Assembly: GCF_001425325.1 (NCBI RefSeq)
Contig: NZ_LMEH01000001.1
Span: 2,200,602-2,264,601 of the forward strand
Source: Leifsonia sp. Root1293
GTDB taxonomy: Bacteria; Actinomycetota; Actinomycetes; Actinomycetales; Microbacteriaceae
DNA: 64,000 bases
Direction: 5' to 3'
This document shows, one piece after another, positions 35,701 through 43,159 of the stretch. A model generated the notes under the pieces. The model had not been told where the DNA came from. It did not search any database and worked only from the letters and a program-made list of their open reading frames with translations. Positions within the stretch are counted from its first letter, which is position 1. Each line of letters starts with the position of its first letter. The position numbers were made by a program, and so were the translations under genes.

Positions 35701-36415
35701 CCATGAGCATGGTCCCCGTCGTCTCGACGGTGACCTCGACGAAGATGGGCAGACGGATGCTGCTCTCGACGATGGCCTGCTTGCATCCGTTCACGGCTGC
35801 CTTCGTCTGCAGGAGGTCCTGCGAGGTCTCGATGAGGAAGGCGTCGGCGCCCCCGTCGATGAGTCCGTGGGCCTGCAGCGCGAAGGTCTGCTTGAGGTGG
35901 TCGTAGGTGGTGTGGCCGAGGCTGGGCAGCTTGGTGCCCGGGCCCATCGATCCGAGAACCCAGCGGATGCGGCCCGGCTCGCCGTTCGCGGCATCCGTCG
36001 CCTCTGCGGCCTCGACCCGCTCGCGGGCGATGCGCGCCCCCTCGCGGGCCAGCTCCCGGATGCGATCGTCGATACCGTAGTCGGAGAGGTTCGACCAGTT
36101 GGCTCCGAAGGTGTTCGTCTCGACGGCGTCGATGCCCGTGGCCAGGTAGGCGTCGTGGATGGCGGCGATCATGTCGGGCCGGCTCACATTGAGGATCTCG
36201 TTGCAGCCCTCGAGCTGCTGGTAGTCGTCGAGGGTCGGCTCGAACTCCTGCAGCTGCGTGCCCATGGCGCCGTCGGCGATGACGACCCTGGTGCGCAGGG
36301 CCTCCAGCAGCGCCTCGGACCTGGCTGGACGCGCGACGGCCTCGATGTCCAGGGCGAAGCGGGGTGCTGCTGCTGCAGCTGGTGCTGACTCTGCGGTCGT
36401 TCCGGGCGCGTTCAC
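32684..36415 (-). CDS. metH: Cobalamin-dependent methionine synthase
   Basis: 1243 residues, GTG start. Domains in order: homocysteine-binding barrel about 35-350 (zinc Cys in GLNCATGP and GGCCGTTP); pterin-binding barrel about 380-645 (ERTNANGSKAF, DSTEPPVLQAG); cobalamin cap and Rossmann domain about 680-910, with GDVHDIGKNLV providing the His ligand; and an AdoMet reactivation domain to the end (YRGARFSLGYPACPD). It transfers the methyl of 5-methyltetrahydrofolate to homocysteine. The promoter box TAGACT ends 6 nt before GTG, so the mRNA is probably leaderless. No cobalamin or SAM riboswitch is seen upstream. It is convergent with the ECF transporter gene, overlapping by 113 nt. Confidence 0.97.
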   Translation of the reverse strand: MNAPGTTAESAPAAAAAPRFALDIEAVARPARSEALLEALRTRVVIADGAMGTQLQEFEPTLDDYQQLEGCNEILNVSRPDMIAAIHDAYLATGIDAVETNTFGANWSNLSDYGIDDRIRELAREGARIARERVEAAEATDAANGEPGRIRWVLGSMGPGTKLPSLGHTTYDHLKQTFALQAHGLIDGGADAFLIETSQDLLQTKAAVNGCKQAIVESSIRLPIFVEVTVETTGTMLMGSEIGAALTALEPLGVDAIGLNCATGPAEMSEHLRHLSKHSTVPVVCMPNAGLPVLGTHGASYPLTPVELATAHEQFVREFGLSLIGGCCGTTPAHMRAVVERLHGTGTGTGAGGANAAGTPVVPAVRVIEEEAGVASLYQHVSFDQDASYLAIGERTNANGSKAFREAMLDERWDDCVEIARNQIRVGAHLLDVCVDYVGRDGVADIREVVSRLASASTLPLVVDSTEPPVLQAGMELIGGRPTVNSVNFEDGDGPTSRFGRIMPLVAEHGAAVVALTIDEEGQARTADDKVRIASRLVDTLTGEWGMRVEDIIVDALTFPIATGQEETRRDGIETIEAIRRITAKYPGIHTTLGVSNVSFGLNPAARSVLNSVFLHEAVEAGLSSGIIDAAKIVPLASVPDDRRKVALDLVWDRREYDADGTLVYDPLEKMLDLFAGVDTAALRDQRAHELAALPVGERLERRIIDGDAKGLEADLDLARADGMSALGIVNDHLLEGMKVVGERFGSGEMQLPFVLQSAEVMKAAVALLEPHMEKTTDAGKGRIVLGTVRGDVHDIGKNLVDIILTNNGYEVINLGIKQPIADIIKAAEEHDADVIGMSGLLVKSTVVMKENLLELNTRGLAGRWPVLLGGAALTRAYVEDDLAGLFDGTVRYARDAFEGLALMEPLVAIARGADPASVGLPALKKRIHREGSLLTLTEPENMPTRSDVATDAAVPVPPFWGTRIVRGIALADYAAFLDERATFMGQWGLKPGRGDGAAGYEELVQTEGRPRLRYWLDRILAEGMLDASVAYGYFPVVSEGDDIVVLNHGDDPTGVLGVPGLLAPDGGSVTEGSALGSDRLRFHFPRQRRDRHLCLADFVKPRSSGLVDVMPVQLVTAGAHIDQVTAKLFAENRYRDYMELNGLVMQLTESLAEFWHGRIRSELGFAAEDPTDVAGLFKLEYRGARFSLGYPACPDMEDRRKVVELLKPERMGVELSEELQLHPEQSTDAFVFHHPEAKYFSV

Positions 36416-36421
36416 GCGCCG

Positions 36422-36427
36422 AGTCTA
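36422..36427 (-). promoter_or_regulatory. -10 box of leaderless metH promoter
   Basis: TAGACT on the minus strand, six bases before the GTG start codon of metH; no RBS is present. Confidence 0.6.
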
Positions 36428-36532
36428 TCCGCGGGCACGTCGCGCATCGGGGTCCTTCTCGCCGGGTGAAGTCCGGACGCCGCCCGCGACCTGCAGCCGA
36501 CGTGCTCGACGCTGTCCACGCGCTGAGCGCCC

Positions 36533-36538
36533 TAGGCT
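36533..36538 (+). promoter_or_regulatory. -10 box of leaderless acetyltransferase promoter
   Basis: TAGGCT, six bases before the ATG at 36545; no RBS is present. It forms a divergent pair with the metH box in a 129-bp gap. Confidence 0.6.
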
Positions 36539-36544
36539 CGAATC

Positions 36545-37921
36545 ATGACTGCCGACGCCCGCCTGCTTCCCGTCGACTCAGCATCCACCGCGGCTCTCGC
36601 CGCCACCGGGCTGCGCTACGGCCTGGTCGACACCACGGATCGCGCGGCCTTCGCGGCGTGGGACCAGGCCGACTCGCGGGGCTTCCACGAGGGCCGCCTG
36701 AGCGATGAGATCATCGACGCGAACTTCGCCAACCTCGCCTACCGCCGCACGACCGGCGTCTGGGACGACACGATCCCGGATGCCGCCGTCCCCGTCGCGA
36801 CCGTCAGCACCTGGGTCGCCGAACTCACGGTTCCCGGCCCCGCCATCGTTCCGGCCTGGGCCGTGAGCTCGGTCACCGTCGCGGCGACGCACCGCCGTCG
36901 CGGCATCGCTCGAGCGCTCATGGAGGGCGAGCTGCGCACGGCGGCGGCCGCCGGCGTTCCACTCGCCATCCTCACCGCGAGCGAGGCCACCATCTACGGC
37001 CGGTACGGCTATGCGCCGGCCACCTCGGTCGCGACGCTGGAGGTCGACCGCCGTCGCGTCGCGTGGGCGGGGCCGACGCCGACGGGTCGGGTGCACTTCG
37101 TCGAGCCTGCAGCGGCACGCTCGGTCGTCGAGGGGATCTCGGCTCGCGCTGTGCGCAGGACCCCCGGCGAGATCGACCGATGGGGCGGCCGCTTCGACCA
37201 GCACTTCGGCCTCATCTCGCCGGACAGCGATCGCGGGCGGTCGATCCGCACGGTGCGCTACGACGATGCCGACGGCACGGCGCAGGGCGTGGCCGCATTC
37301 CGGCTGGTCGAGCAGGAGCCCGACATCGTGCGGCTCGAGGTCGAGCATTTCACGGCGGCGACTGATGATGCCTACGCCGGCCTGTGGAAGTTCCTGCTCG
37401 AACACGACCTCGTGACCAGCATCCGTGCCCGCCACAGGTCGATCGACGAGCCGCTGACTCACCTCATCACCGACAGGCGCGCCGTGCGCTGGAGCGAGAT
37501 CGAGGACTTCCTCTGGGTGCGCGTGCTCGACCCGATCGCGGCGCTCGAGAGCCGCCGGTACGGCGCTTCCGGCCGTCTCGACCTAGAGGTCTCCGATGCC
37601 CTGGGCTTCGCCGGCGGGCGCTTCAGGCTCGAGGCTGCACCCGACGGCTCGGCCTCGGTGACGCGGGTGTCTGCGGACGCGGATGCCGGTGCGGATGCCG
37701 ACGCCGGTGCCGACGCCGGCGACGGTGCCGGTGATGGCGCCGGCGCTCCGGCGACGCTCGCCCTGACCGTCAACCAGCTCGGGGCGATCTTCCTGGGCGG
37801 CGTGCGGGCCACAGTGCTCGCATCCGCAGGCCTGATCACGGCCGACGAGCCCGAGACGCTGGCGCTGGCGGACCGCCTGTTCGCCGCCGAGCGCACCCCG
37901 CACCTCAGCATCGTCTTCTAG
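36545..37921 (+). CDS. Eis-like GNAT N-acetyltransferase
   Basis: 458 residues. Acetyl-CoA loop THRRRGIARALM (near 117-128) after VSSVTVAATH; YGRYGYAPAT near 157. A second GNAT-like half and a sterol-carrier-like C-terminal domain follow. The chain ends in IVF, matching Eis enzymes whose free C-terminal carboxylate is catalytic. Eis proteins acetylate aminoglycosides or lysine-rich substrates; no substrate is assigned here. The insert of about 25 residues rich in Asp, Ala and Gly (encoded 37677-37750) is unusual for the family. Confidence 0.88.
   Translation: MTADARLLPVDSASTAALAATGLRYGLVDTTDRAAFAAWDQADSRGFHEGRLSDEIIDANFANLAYRRTTGVWDDTIPDAAVPVATVSTWVAELTVPGPAIVPAWAVSSVTVAATHRRRGIARALMEGELRTAAAAGVPLAILTASEATIYGRYGYAPATSVATLEVDRRRVAWAGPTPTGRVHFVEPAAARSVVEGISARAVRRTPGEIDRWGGRFDQHFGLISPDSDRGRSIRTVRYDDADGTAQGVAAFRLVEQEPDIVRLEVEHFTAATDDAYAGLWKFLLEHDLVTSIRARHRSIDEPLTHLITDRRAVRWSEIEDFLWVRVLDPIAALESRRYGASGRLDLEVSDALGFAGGRFRLEAAPDGSASVTRVSADADAGADADAGADAGDGAGDGAGAPATLALTVNQLGAIFLGGVRATVLASAGLITADEPETLALADRLFAAERTPHLSIVF
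37677..37750 (+). repeat. In-frame GCGGATGCCGGT-type microrepeat
   Basis: Imperfect 6/12-bp units (GCGGATGCCGGTGCGGATGC...) encode alternating Ala/Asp/Gly. The length (multiple of 3) keeps the acetyltransferase frame. Confidence 0.75.
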
Positions 37922-37925
37922 GCCC

Positions 37926-38012
37926 CTCTGGAAAGCGAGGACTTTCGGGCCGATTCGGCCCGAATCGCTCCTCCCCGTTCTCGTCGCGTCGGAAAGTCCT
38001 CGCTTTCCAGAG
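37926..38012. repeat. 87-bp element with perfect 21-bp inverted ends
   Basis: CTCTGGAAAGCGAGGACTTTC (described as two parts: CTCTGGAAAGCG and AGGACTTTC) at 37926-37946 is perfectly complementary to 37992-38012. Inside is a second inverted repeat, TTCGGGCC (37944-37951) and GGCCCGAA. It begins 5 bp after the acetyltransferase stop codon. It may serve as a terminator or be a miniature mobile element; no target duplication is visible. Confidence 0.8.
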
Positions 38013-38160
38013 AAGCGAAGCGGAATCGGCCCGCGCCGGGGACGAGGCCGGGGACGAGGGCGCCGACGACGGCGCGCCCGCCCGCCAGCCCGCGAACGGG
38101 GACTTCTCGCGAGCCCGCGCGCATCCGTAACGTCGAGTGCCTGACCCACGAAAGGCTCCG

Positions 38161-38988
38161 ATGACGGCTCTCTCCCCCGAGGTCGACCCTGCGCGCACTG
38201 CAGCGACCACCCTCCGCAGCCGTGCTGCGGGCGCATCCGTCATCACCCGATGCCTGGCCGAGCAGTCGCAGGTGCCCGACCGGGGGCGCCTCGCCCGCGT
38301 GCTCGGCCGCAGTCCGCTCTCGGAGGACTCGCGCAGCTGGTACCTCGGAGCGCTCGGAGAGCTGGCCGTGGCGACCCGGCTCAGGCAGCTCGGACCCGAC
38401 TGGACCGTGCTGCACTCCGTTCCGGTCGGCCGCGGCGAGAGCGACATCGATCATGTCGTCATCGGGCCGTCGGGCGTCTACACGATCAACACCAAGCACC
38501 ACGACGATGCCCGGGTCTGGGTGGGTGCCCGCAAGCTGCTCGTCAACGGCCAGCCGACCGACTACCTCCGCAACGCGCGGCACGAGGCCGAGCGCGCCAC
38601 CCGCCTGCTGAGCGCCGCCAGTGGGAGCGACATCGTGGTGCGCCCCGTCATCGCCCTCGTCGGCGCGAAGACGATCACCGTCAAGCAGCAGCCGAGCGAC
38701 GTCATGGTGCTCGCCGACACCCAGCTGGTGCGCTGGCTTCGACGGCGGCGGCGGACGCCGGCCCTCGAGACGACGCCTGTCGTGGCCGCCGCGGAGCATC
38801 CGTCGACCTGGCACTCGAACCCGACCGAGGCCCTCGCCGACGCGAATCTCGAGCAGTTCGCCACACTTCAGCACGAGGTGCGCACGGCCCGGGACGTGCG
38901 CGCCATCTGGCTGGGCGCCGTGGCCGTCTCCGTCGGCGCCGTCGCCGTGACGCAGCTGATGCCGGCGATCGCGCTCATGCTCGGCTGA
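38161..38988 (+). CDS. NERD-domain protein
   Basis: 275 residues. The nuclease-related (NERD) domain spans about 65-180: WYLGALGELAVATRL, then GRGESDIDHVVIGPSGVY and INTKHH, where the Asp and Lys positions of a restriction-endonuclease-like fold can be recognised. A hydrophobic C-terminal segment (about 250-273) is a likely membrane anchor. Start chosen at ATG 38161 after GAAAGG; an upstream ATG at 38137 lacks a site. NERD proteins are thought to process DNA, but the function is not established. Confidence 0.85.
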   Translation: MTALSPEVDPARTAATTLRSRAAGASVITRCLAEQSQVPDRGRLARVLGRSPLSEDSRSWYLGALGELAVATRLRQLGPDWTVLHSVPVGRGESDIDHVVIGPSGVYTINTKHHDDARVWVGARKLLVNGQPTDYLRNARHEAERATRLLSAASGSDIVVRPVIALVGAKTITVKQQPSDVMVLADTQLVRWLRRRRRTPALETTPVVAAAEHPSTWHSNPTEALADANLEQFATLQHEVRTARDVRAIWLGAVAVSVGAVAVTQLMPAIALMLG

Positions 38989-39045
38989 GCCCGGCTCAGG
39001 CGGCCGCGTCGCCCCGCCGGCCCGCTCTCGCTCGCCTCGCGCCAC

Positions 39046-39109
39046 GTTTACAGGACCACAGCGACGATGGGCGCCCCACAGCCCCTATCGTGCGGCTCGT
39101 CCTGCAAAC
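39046..39109. repeat. 64-bp imperfect inverted repeat
   Basis: GTTTACAGGACCACAGCGAC... and its near-complement ...CGTGCGGCTCGTCCTGCAAAC have arms of about 28 bp with several mismatches. It lies between the NERD and deazaflavin-type genes. It could be a transcript hairpin or a degenerate mobile element. Confidence 0.6.
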
Positions 39110-39157
39110 TCAGACCGCCCCCTCGACCCGCGAGCCGACGGATGTCAGGCTGGCTGC

Positions 39158-39565
39158 ATGGCGACGGGGCGAGTGAAGCGCGGGTACTTCTGGGTGCTGA
39201 AGAACACCCTCAACCGGCTCACGCTCGGTCTCGCACGCTGGGGCCACGGCCCGTTCTCGCTCGTGCGCCACGTCGGCCGTACGAGCGGACGCACCTTCGA
39301 GACCCCGCTCATCCTGGCGCGGGTTCCCGAGGGCTTCGTCGCCGAGCTCACCTACGGCGACGACGTCAACTGGTACCGCAACATCGTGGCCGCGGGTACC
39401 TGCGTCATCGTCTCCGGTGGTCGTGAGTACAGCATCGCTGCAATCGAGCCCTATACGACGGATGCCGGCCTGCAGGCGTTCGGCGGCCCCCGCGCCGCGA
39501 TCCTCCGGCTGCTCGGGCGCGAGGAGTTCCGGCTGCTGCGCGTGCGTGCCGCGGGGGCCGCCTGA
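39158..39565 (+). CDS. Deazaflavin-dependent nitroreductase-family protein
   Basis: 135 residues. The pattern LVRHVGRTSGRTFETPLIL...GFVAELTYGDDVNWYRNIVAAG is typical of the Ddn/FDOR-B group, small split-barrel proteins that bind coenzyme F420 and reduce quinones or nitro compounds. There is no clear RBS before the ATG, so the start is only moderately certain. It implies F420 production elsewhere in the genome. Confidence 0.85.
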   Translation: MATGRVKRGYFWVLKNTLNRLTLGLARWGHGPFSLVRHVGRTSGRTFETPLILARVPEGFVAELTYGDDVNWYRNIVAAGTCVIVSGGREYSIAAIEPYTTDAGLQAFGGPRAAILRLLGREEFRLLRVRAAGAA

Positions 39566-39616
39566 CCGCCAGCGACAGCGACAGCGCCACCGCCACCGCC
39601 AGCGCCGCCGTCGGCG

Positions 39617-41026
39617 TCACTCCATCGTGTCGAGGATGCCCACCAGCAGGTCGAACGTGGTCAGCGGGTTGATGATCGCGAAGCGCGCGTTCGGCCGACC
39701 GGCGTGCGACGACGGCGTCACGAAGGCGTGCTGCGACTCCAACAGGCGCGCGGACCAGGCGTCGTAGTCGGCCTTGGCCCATCCGTCGCGCTCGAAGACC
39801 ACGACGGAGAGCTGCGGGTCCCGCACCAGCGACAGGCCGGGGCGCTTCTCGATCTCGGCGGCGATGTCCAACGCCAGCTGGATGGAGTGCGACACGGCGT
39901 CGCGGTAGGCCTGGCCGCCGTAGGTCGCGAGCGAGAACCACAGCGGCAGCCCGCGCGCGCGGCGGGTGAGGTGCGCCGCGTAGTCCGATGGGCTCCAGTC
40001 GCTGGTCTCGGTGAGGGTGTCGAGGTACTCGGCGTGCTGCGTGTGCGCGCGCCGGCCCGACTCGGGGTCGCTGTAGATGAGGGCGCAGGCGTCGAACGGG
40101 GCGAACAGCCACTTGTGCGGATCGACGATCACCGAGTCGGCGCGCTCGACGCCGGCGAAGCGGTGCCTCGCGAGCGGCGACAGCATGGCCGCGAGGCCGT
40201 AGGCGCCGTCGACGTGCAGCCAGAACTCGAACTCGTCCTTCAGGGCCGCGATCGAGGCGATGTCGTCGACGATGCCGAAGTTCGTCGATCCCCCGGTGGC
40301 CACCACCGCGAGAACGGATGCCCCGTGCTCGACGAGCGCCGCCCGCACGCCATCGCCCGTGAGCATGCCGTCGGCGCCCGGGGCGACCGGCACGACCTCG
40401 ACGTCCATCACGCGCGCGGCAGAGGCGATCGACGAGTGCGCCTCGGCGCTGCACACGATCACCCAGCGGCGCGGCTGTTCGTCGCCGCGCTCGGTCACGC
40501 GGAGGCGCGCACGCTCGCGGGCTGCGACGAGAGCCGACAGGTTGCCCAGGGTGCCGCCCTGCACGAACACGCCGCCGGAGGTCGGGGGCAGGCCGAACTC
40601 CCGGGCGAGCCATCCGAGGGCCTCGTTCTCGGCGAAGACGGCGCCGGCGCCCTCGAGCCAGGATCCGCCGTACAGCGCACTGGCCGACACGACGAGGTCG
40701 AAGGAGATCGCCGCCTTCGTCGGGGCGGATGGGATGAAGGAGAGGTACTGCGGGTGGTCCGTCGTGATGCAGGCCGGTGCGAGCACGTGCTCGAACAGGG
40801 CGAGAGCGCGGGTGGCGCCGATGCCCTTCTCGTCGATCGAGCGGCCGGCGAGGCGCTCGAGCTCCGCCGCGCTCAACGGCTTGTCGAGCGGGGTGTCAGC
40901 GCTGAGGATGCGTCGCCGCGAGTATTCGAGCACCACGTCGACGATGTCGCTGGTCTCCTTCGAGACCTCGTGCATGCGGGTGGTCTGGGTTCCGGCTGCG
41001 GGAGTGGTTCCGCGTGCTGCGTTCAT
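39617..41026 (-). CDS. PLP-dependent group II amino acid decarboxylase
   Basis: 469 residues from ATG 41026; upstream codons to 41188 look non-coding. The PLP Lys is in DSVIVDPHKWLFAPFDA, with the Asp contact in HVDGAYG and a His stacking residue in SAEAHSSI. The pattern fits the aromatic-L-amino-acid/diaminobutyrate decarboxylase group. The first about 20 residues are a Thr/Ala-rich tail. It stands alone on this strand, and the 295-bp gap to the next gene contains only short palindromes such as GCGCA-N4-TGCGC. Substrate cannot be fixed from motifs. Confidence 0.9.
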   Translation of the reverse strand: MNAARGTTPAAGTQTTRMHEVSKETSDIVDVVLEYSRRRILSADTPLDKPLSAAELERLAGRSIDEKGIGATRALALFEHVLAPACITTDHPQYLSFIPSAPTKAAISFDLVVSASALYGGSWLEGAGAVFAENEALGWLAREFGLPPTSGGVFVQGGTLGNLSALVAARERARLRVTERGDEQPRRWVIVCSAEAHSSIASAARVMDVEVVPVAPGADGMLTGDGVRAALVEHGASVLAVVATGGSTNFGIVDDIASIAALKDEFEFWLHVDGAYGLAAMLSPLARHRFAGVERADSVIVDPHKWLFAPFDACALIYSDPESGRRAHTQHAEYLDTLTETSDWSPSDYAAHLTRRARGLPLWFSLATYGGQAYRDAVSHSIQLALDIAAEIEKRPGLSLVRDPQLSVVVFERDGWAKADYDAWSARLLESQHAFVTPSSHAGRPNARFAIINPLTTFDLLVGILDTME

Positions 41027-41321
41027 GGGTACATCTTTCCGTTCAGCCGCCGACTCCGGGAGAACAGCTGGGCTCCACCCAGTGAAACGGATGCGACGCG
41101 CAGTGTTGCGCACTGGAGCAGGGGCTTCGAGCGCGTTCGGGTGCCGTCGTGCAGGAAATCGCCGCGACGCTCGCAGCACCGGCCCCACGCGCCGCCCGTT
41201 CCGCCCGCCCGTGCCTGCGCTGCCGTTTCTCCGGCGCGCGCCCGAAATCCGAGGCGCGGCGCTGAGGAACGGGCGCGCAACAGCCCTCGTGGGTGTCGGA
41301 TGCTCCCGCTACCGTGAGGTC

Positions 41322-42131
41322 ATGACCGACTCAGCACTGATCAGCGGCACGACAGCAGCCGGAGTCCCGTTCGTCGCCCGGCAGGCGGTGTCGGCATCCG
41401 CCCCCGTGATCGTCGCCTGGCACCTGCTCGATCCTCCGCGCACCCCGGCGGCGTTCGCGGCCGCCCTCCCGCTCGCCGGGCTCGATGCCACGGTGTTCTA
41501 CCTCGGCCTTCCCCTCAGCGGCGACCGCATGCCCGATGGCGGCTTCGAGGAGATCATGCGTCGCGCCGGGGAGGACGTCGTGATGCAGTTGTTCGCACCG
41601 ATCCTCGAGGGCGCCATCGCCGAGTTCCCTGCCGCGTTCGCCGAGCTGAGCGAGAGATTCGGTGTCGCCGACGGTGCCGCCCTCGGCCTGCTGGGCGGCT
41701 CCGCCGGGTCCGCCGTCGCCGCCGGCGTACTCGCGAGCGGCACCTCCGGCGCCTCGGCGGCCGTGCTCGTGAGCCCCATGCTGCAGCTCGCACCGAACAT
41801 CGATGCGATGGCCGACTTCCTGGGTGGCGACGCCTACTCGTGGCACCCGGAGTCCCGCAGGGTCGCCGCCGAGATGGACTTCGTCGCCCGCGCCGACGAG
41901 ATCACGGCGACGGATGCCGCCGTCCGCGTCATCGCCGGCCTCGACGACGAGCCGGCCTTCGTCGGGCCTGCGCGCCTGTTCGCCGTCGCCGCCGGAGCAG
42001 ACCTGCAGCTCATGGAGGGCGTCGCCCACGCGTTGGCGGAGGAGCCGGGCATGGAGCCCGCACCCCAGACCGAAGCCGCGGCCGACTACGACGTGCTCGC
42101 GGTGGAGTGGTTCAGCGAGCACCTGCTATGA
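41322..42131 (+). CDS. Alpha/beta-hydrolase-fold protein
   Basis: 269 residues. The nucleophile elbow GLLGGSAGSAVA (near 125-136) gives GxSxG; the early strand PVIVAWHLLDPPRTPAAF and late IAGLDDEPAF (Asp) with a His in GVAHALAEE complete a plausible triad. Distant resemblance to dienelactone hydrolase/esterase families; substrate unknown. TACCGT lies 6 nt before ATG, so the mRNA may be leaderless. The gene ends 39 bp before a tandem repeat array. Confidence 0.8.
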   Translation: MTDSALISGTTAAGVPFVARQAVSASAPVIVAWHLLDPPRTPAAFAAALPLAGLDATVFYLGLPLSGDRMPDGGFEEIMRRAGEDVVMQLFAPILEGAIAEFPAAFAELSERFGVADGAALGLLGGSAGSAVAAGVLASGTSGASAAVLVSPMLQLAPNIDAMADFLGGDAYSWHPESRRVAAEMDFVARADEITATDAAVRVIAGLDDEPAFVGPARLFAVAAGADLQLMEGVAHALAEEPGMEPAPQTEAAADYDVLAVEWFSEHLL

Positions 42132-42169
42132 CCCCCGCCGCCCCCGAACCCCGAGCCCCGCTCCCCGCT

Positions 42170-42258
42170 GATCGAGTAGCGCCCGACGCAGCCCCGCCGA
42201 TCCAGTAGCGCCCGACCCAGCCCCGCTGGTCCAGTAGCGCCCGACGCAGTCGGACGCG
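42170..42258. repeat. Tandem array of a 29-bp unit, three copies, related to family A
   Basis: Units beginning GATCGAGTAGCGCCCGACGC start at 42170, 42199 and 42228, exactly 29 bp apart; the third reads GGTCCAGTAGCGCCCGACG. It is followed by GTATCGAGATCACC, the other arm of family A. The unit is two bases shorter than the 31-bp unit at 8377-8490. Confidence 0.88.
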
Positions 42259-42286
42259 TATCGAGATCACCCGTCAGCGGAGCCCC

Positions 42287-43141
42287 CTACTTGTAGGAGT
42301 AGAACCCCTCACCCGTGGAGGTGCCGAGCTTGCCCTGATCGATGTAATTCTCCTTGAGGTACGCGGCGAACGCCTGCTGCTTCTCTCCGCCGTGCGAGGA
42401 GATGTTGTAGGCGGTCGTGAGTCCCACGATGTCGTAGATCTGGAACGGGCCGAGGGGAGCGCCGGTTCCGATACGCCAGGTCTTGTCGATGGTCTCCGGA
42501 TCGGCGTAGCCACCCACCACCAGTTCACCGGCGGCGTCGAGGAACGGGACGAGCAGCGAGTTCAGCAGGTAGCCGGCCTTCTCCTTCCTGATCTCGATCG
42601 GCACCATGCCGATCGACGATGCGAAGTCGACGACGCTCTGGAAGACGGCGGCATCCGTCACCGGCGTTCCCATGATCTCGGCGGTGTTCTGCGCCCAGAC
42701 ATGGTTGGCGAAGTGCAGAGCCAGGAAGCGCTCTGGGCGGCCGGTGAAGCCGGACAGGTCGCTCGGCAGGAGCGTCGACGAGTTCGTCGCGAAGATCGTG
42801 TGCGCCGGAGCGAGGGCGGCCAGCTTCGTGTAGGTGTCTCGCTTGAGTGCGAGGTTCTCGGGGATCGCCTCGATGACGAGGTCGGCATCCGCGACCGCGT
42901 CGGCGAGGTCGGCCGAGAGCCGGATGCGGTCGAGCGCGTCAGCGGCCCGGCCGTCGGCGGCGCCGGCGACCTCCCGGGTGTACGTCTCGGCGAGGGCGGC
43001 GAAGCGCGCCTTCGCCTGCTCGAGCACCTCGGCGCTGATGTCGTAGGCGACCACCTCGAGTCCTGAGAACGCGGTCTGGTACGCGATCTGCGACCCGAGC
43101 ACGCCGGTTCCGAGCACTGTGATCTTCGTCAGTTCTGACAT
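42287..43141 (-). CDS. 3-hydroxyacyl-CoA dehydrogenase
   Basis: 284 residues. NAD motif VLGTGVLGSQIAYQTAF at the N-terminus, then ENLALKRDTYTKL, NSSTLLPSDLSGFTGRPERFLALHFANHVW (catalytic His in LHFANHVW, Ser in NSST) and KEKAGYLLNSLLVPFLDAA. It should oxidise (S)-3-hydroxyacyl-CoA to 3-oxoacyl-CoA with NAD. It follows a MarR gene by 18 nt on the same strand, so it is probably induced by a ligand of that regulator. Confidence 0.93.
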   Translation of the reverse strand: MSELTKITVLGTGVLGSQIAYQTAFSGLEVVAYDISAEVLEQAKARFAALAETYTREVAGAADGRAADALDRIRLSADLADAVADADLVIEAIPENLALKRDTYTKLAALAPAHTIFATNSSTLLPSDLSGFTGRPERFLALHFANHVWAQNTAEIMGTPVTDAAVFQSVVDFASSIGMVPIEIRKEKAGYLLNSLLVPFLDAAGELVVGGYADPETIDKTWRIGTGAPLGPFQIYDIVGLTTAYNISSHGGEKQQAFAAYLKENYIDQGKLGTSTGEGFYSYK

Positions 43142-43159
43142 GACTTCCTTCTTGCTTTC

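Noticed and set aside
33137-36388. 1083-codon open frame on the plus strand
   Set aside because: It is antisense to metH, whose domains and catalytic motifs are all present on the minus strand; the plus-strand translation is His/Gly/Arg-rich low-complexity sequence.
36416-36544. Cobalamin or SAM riboswitch before metH
   Set aside because: No conserved riboswitch core is visible, and the -10 box lies 6 nt before the start codon, leaving no room for a leader.
42170-42258. Possible second CRISPR-like array
   Set aside because: Same reason: 29-bp units without spacers, and clear relationship to the palindromic repeat family.
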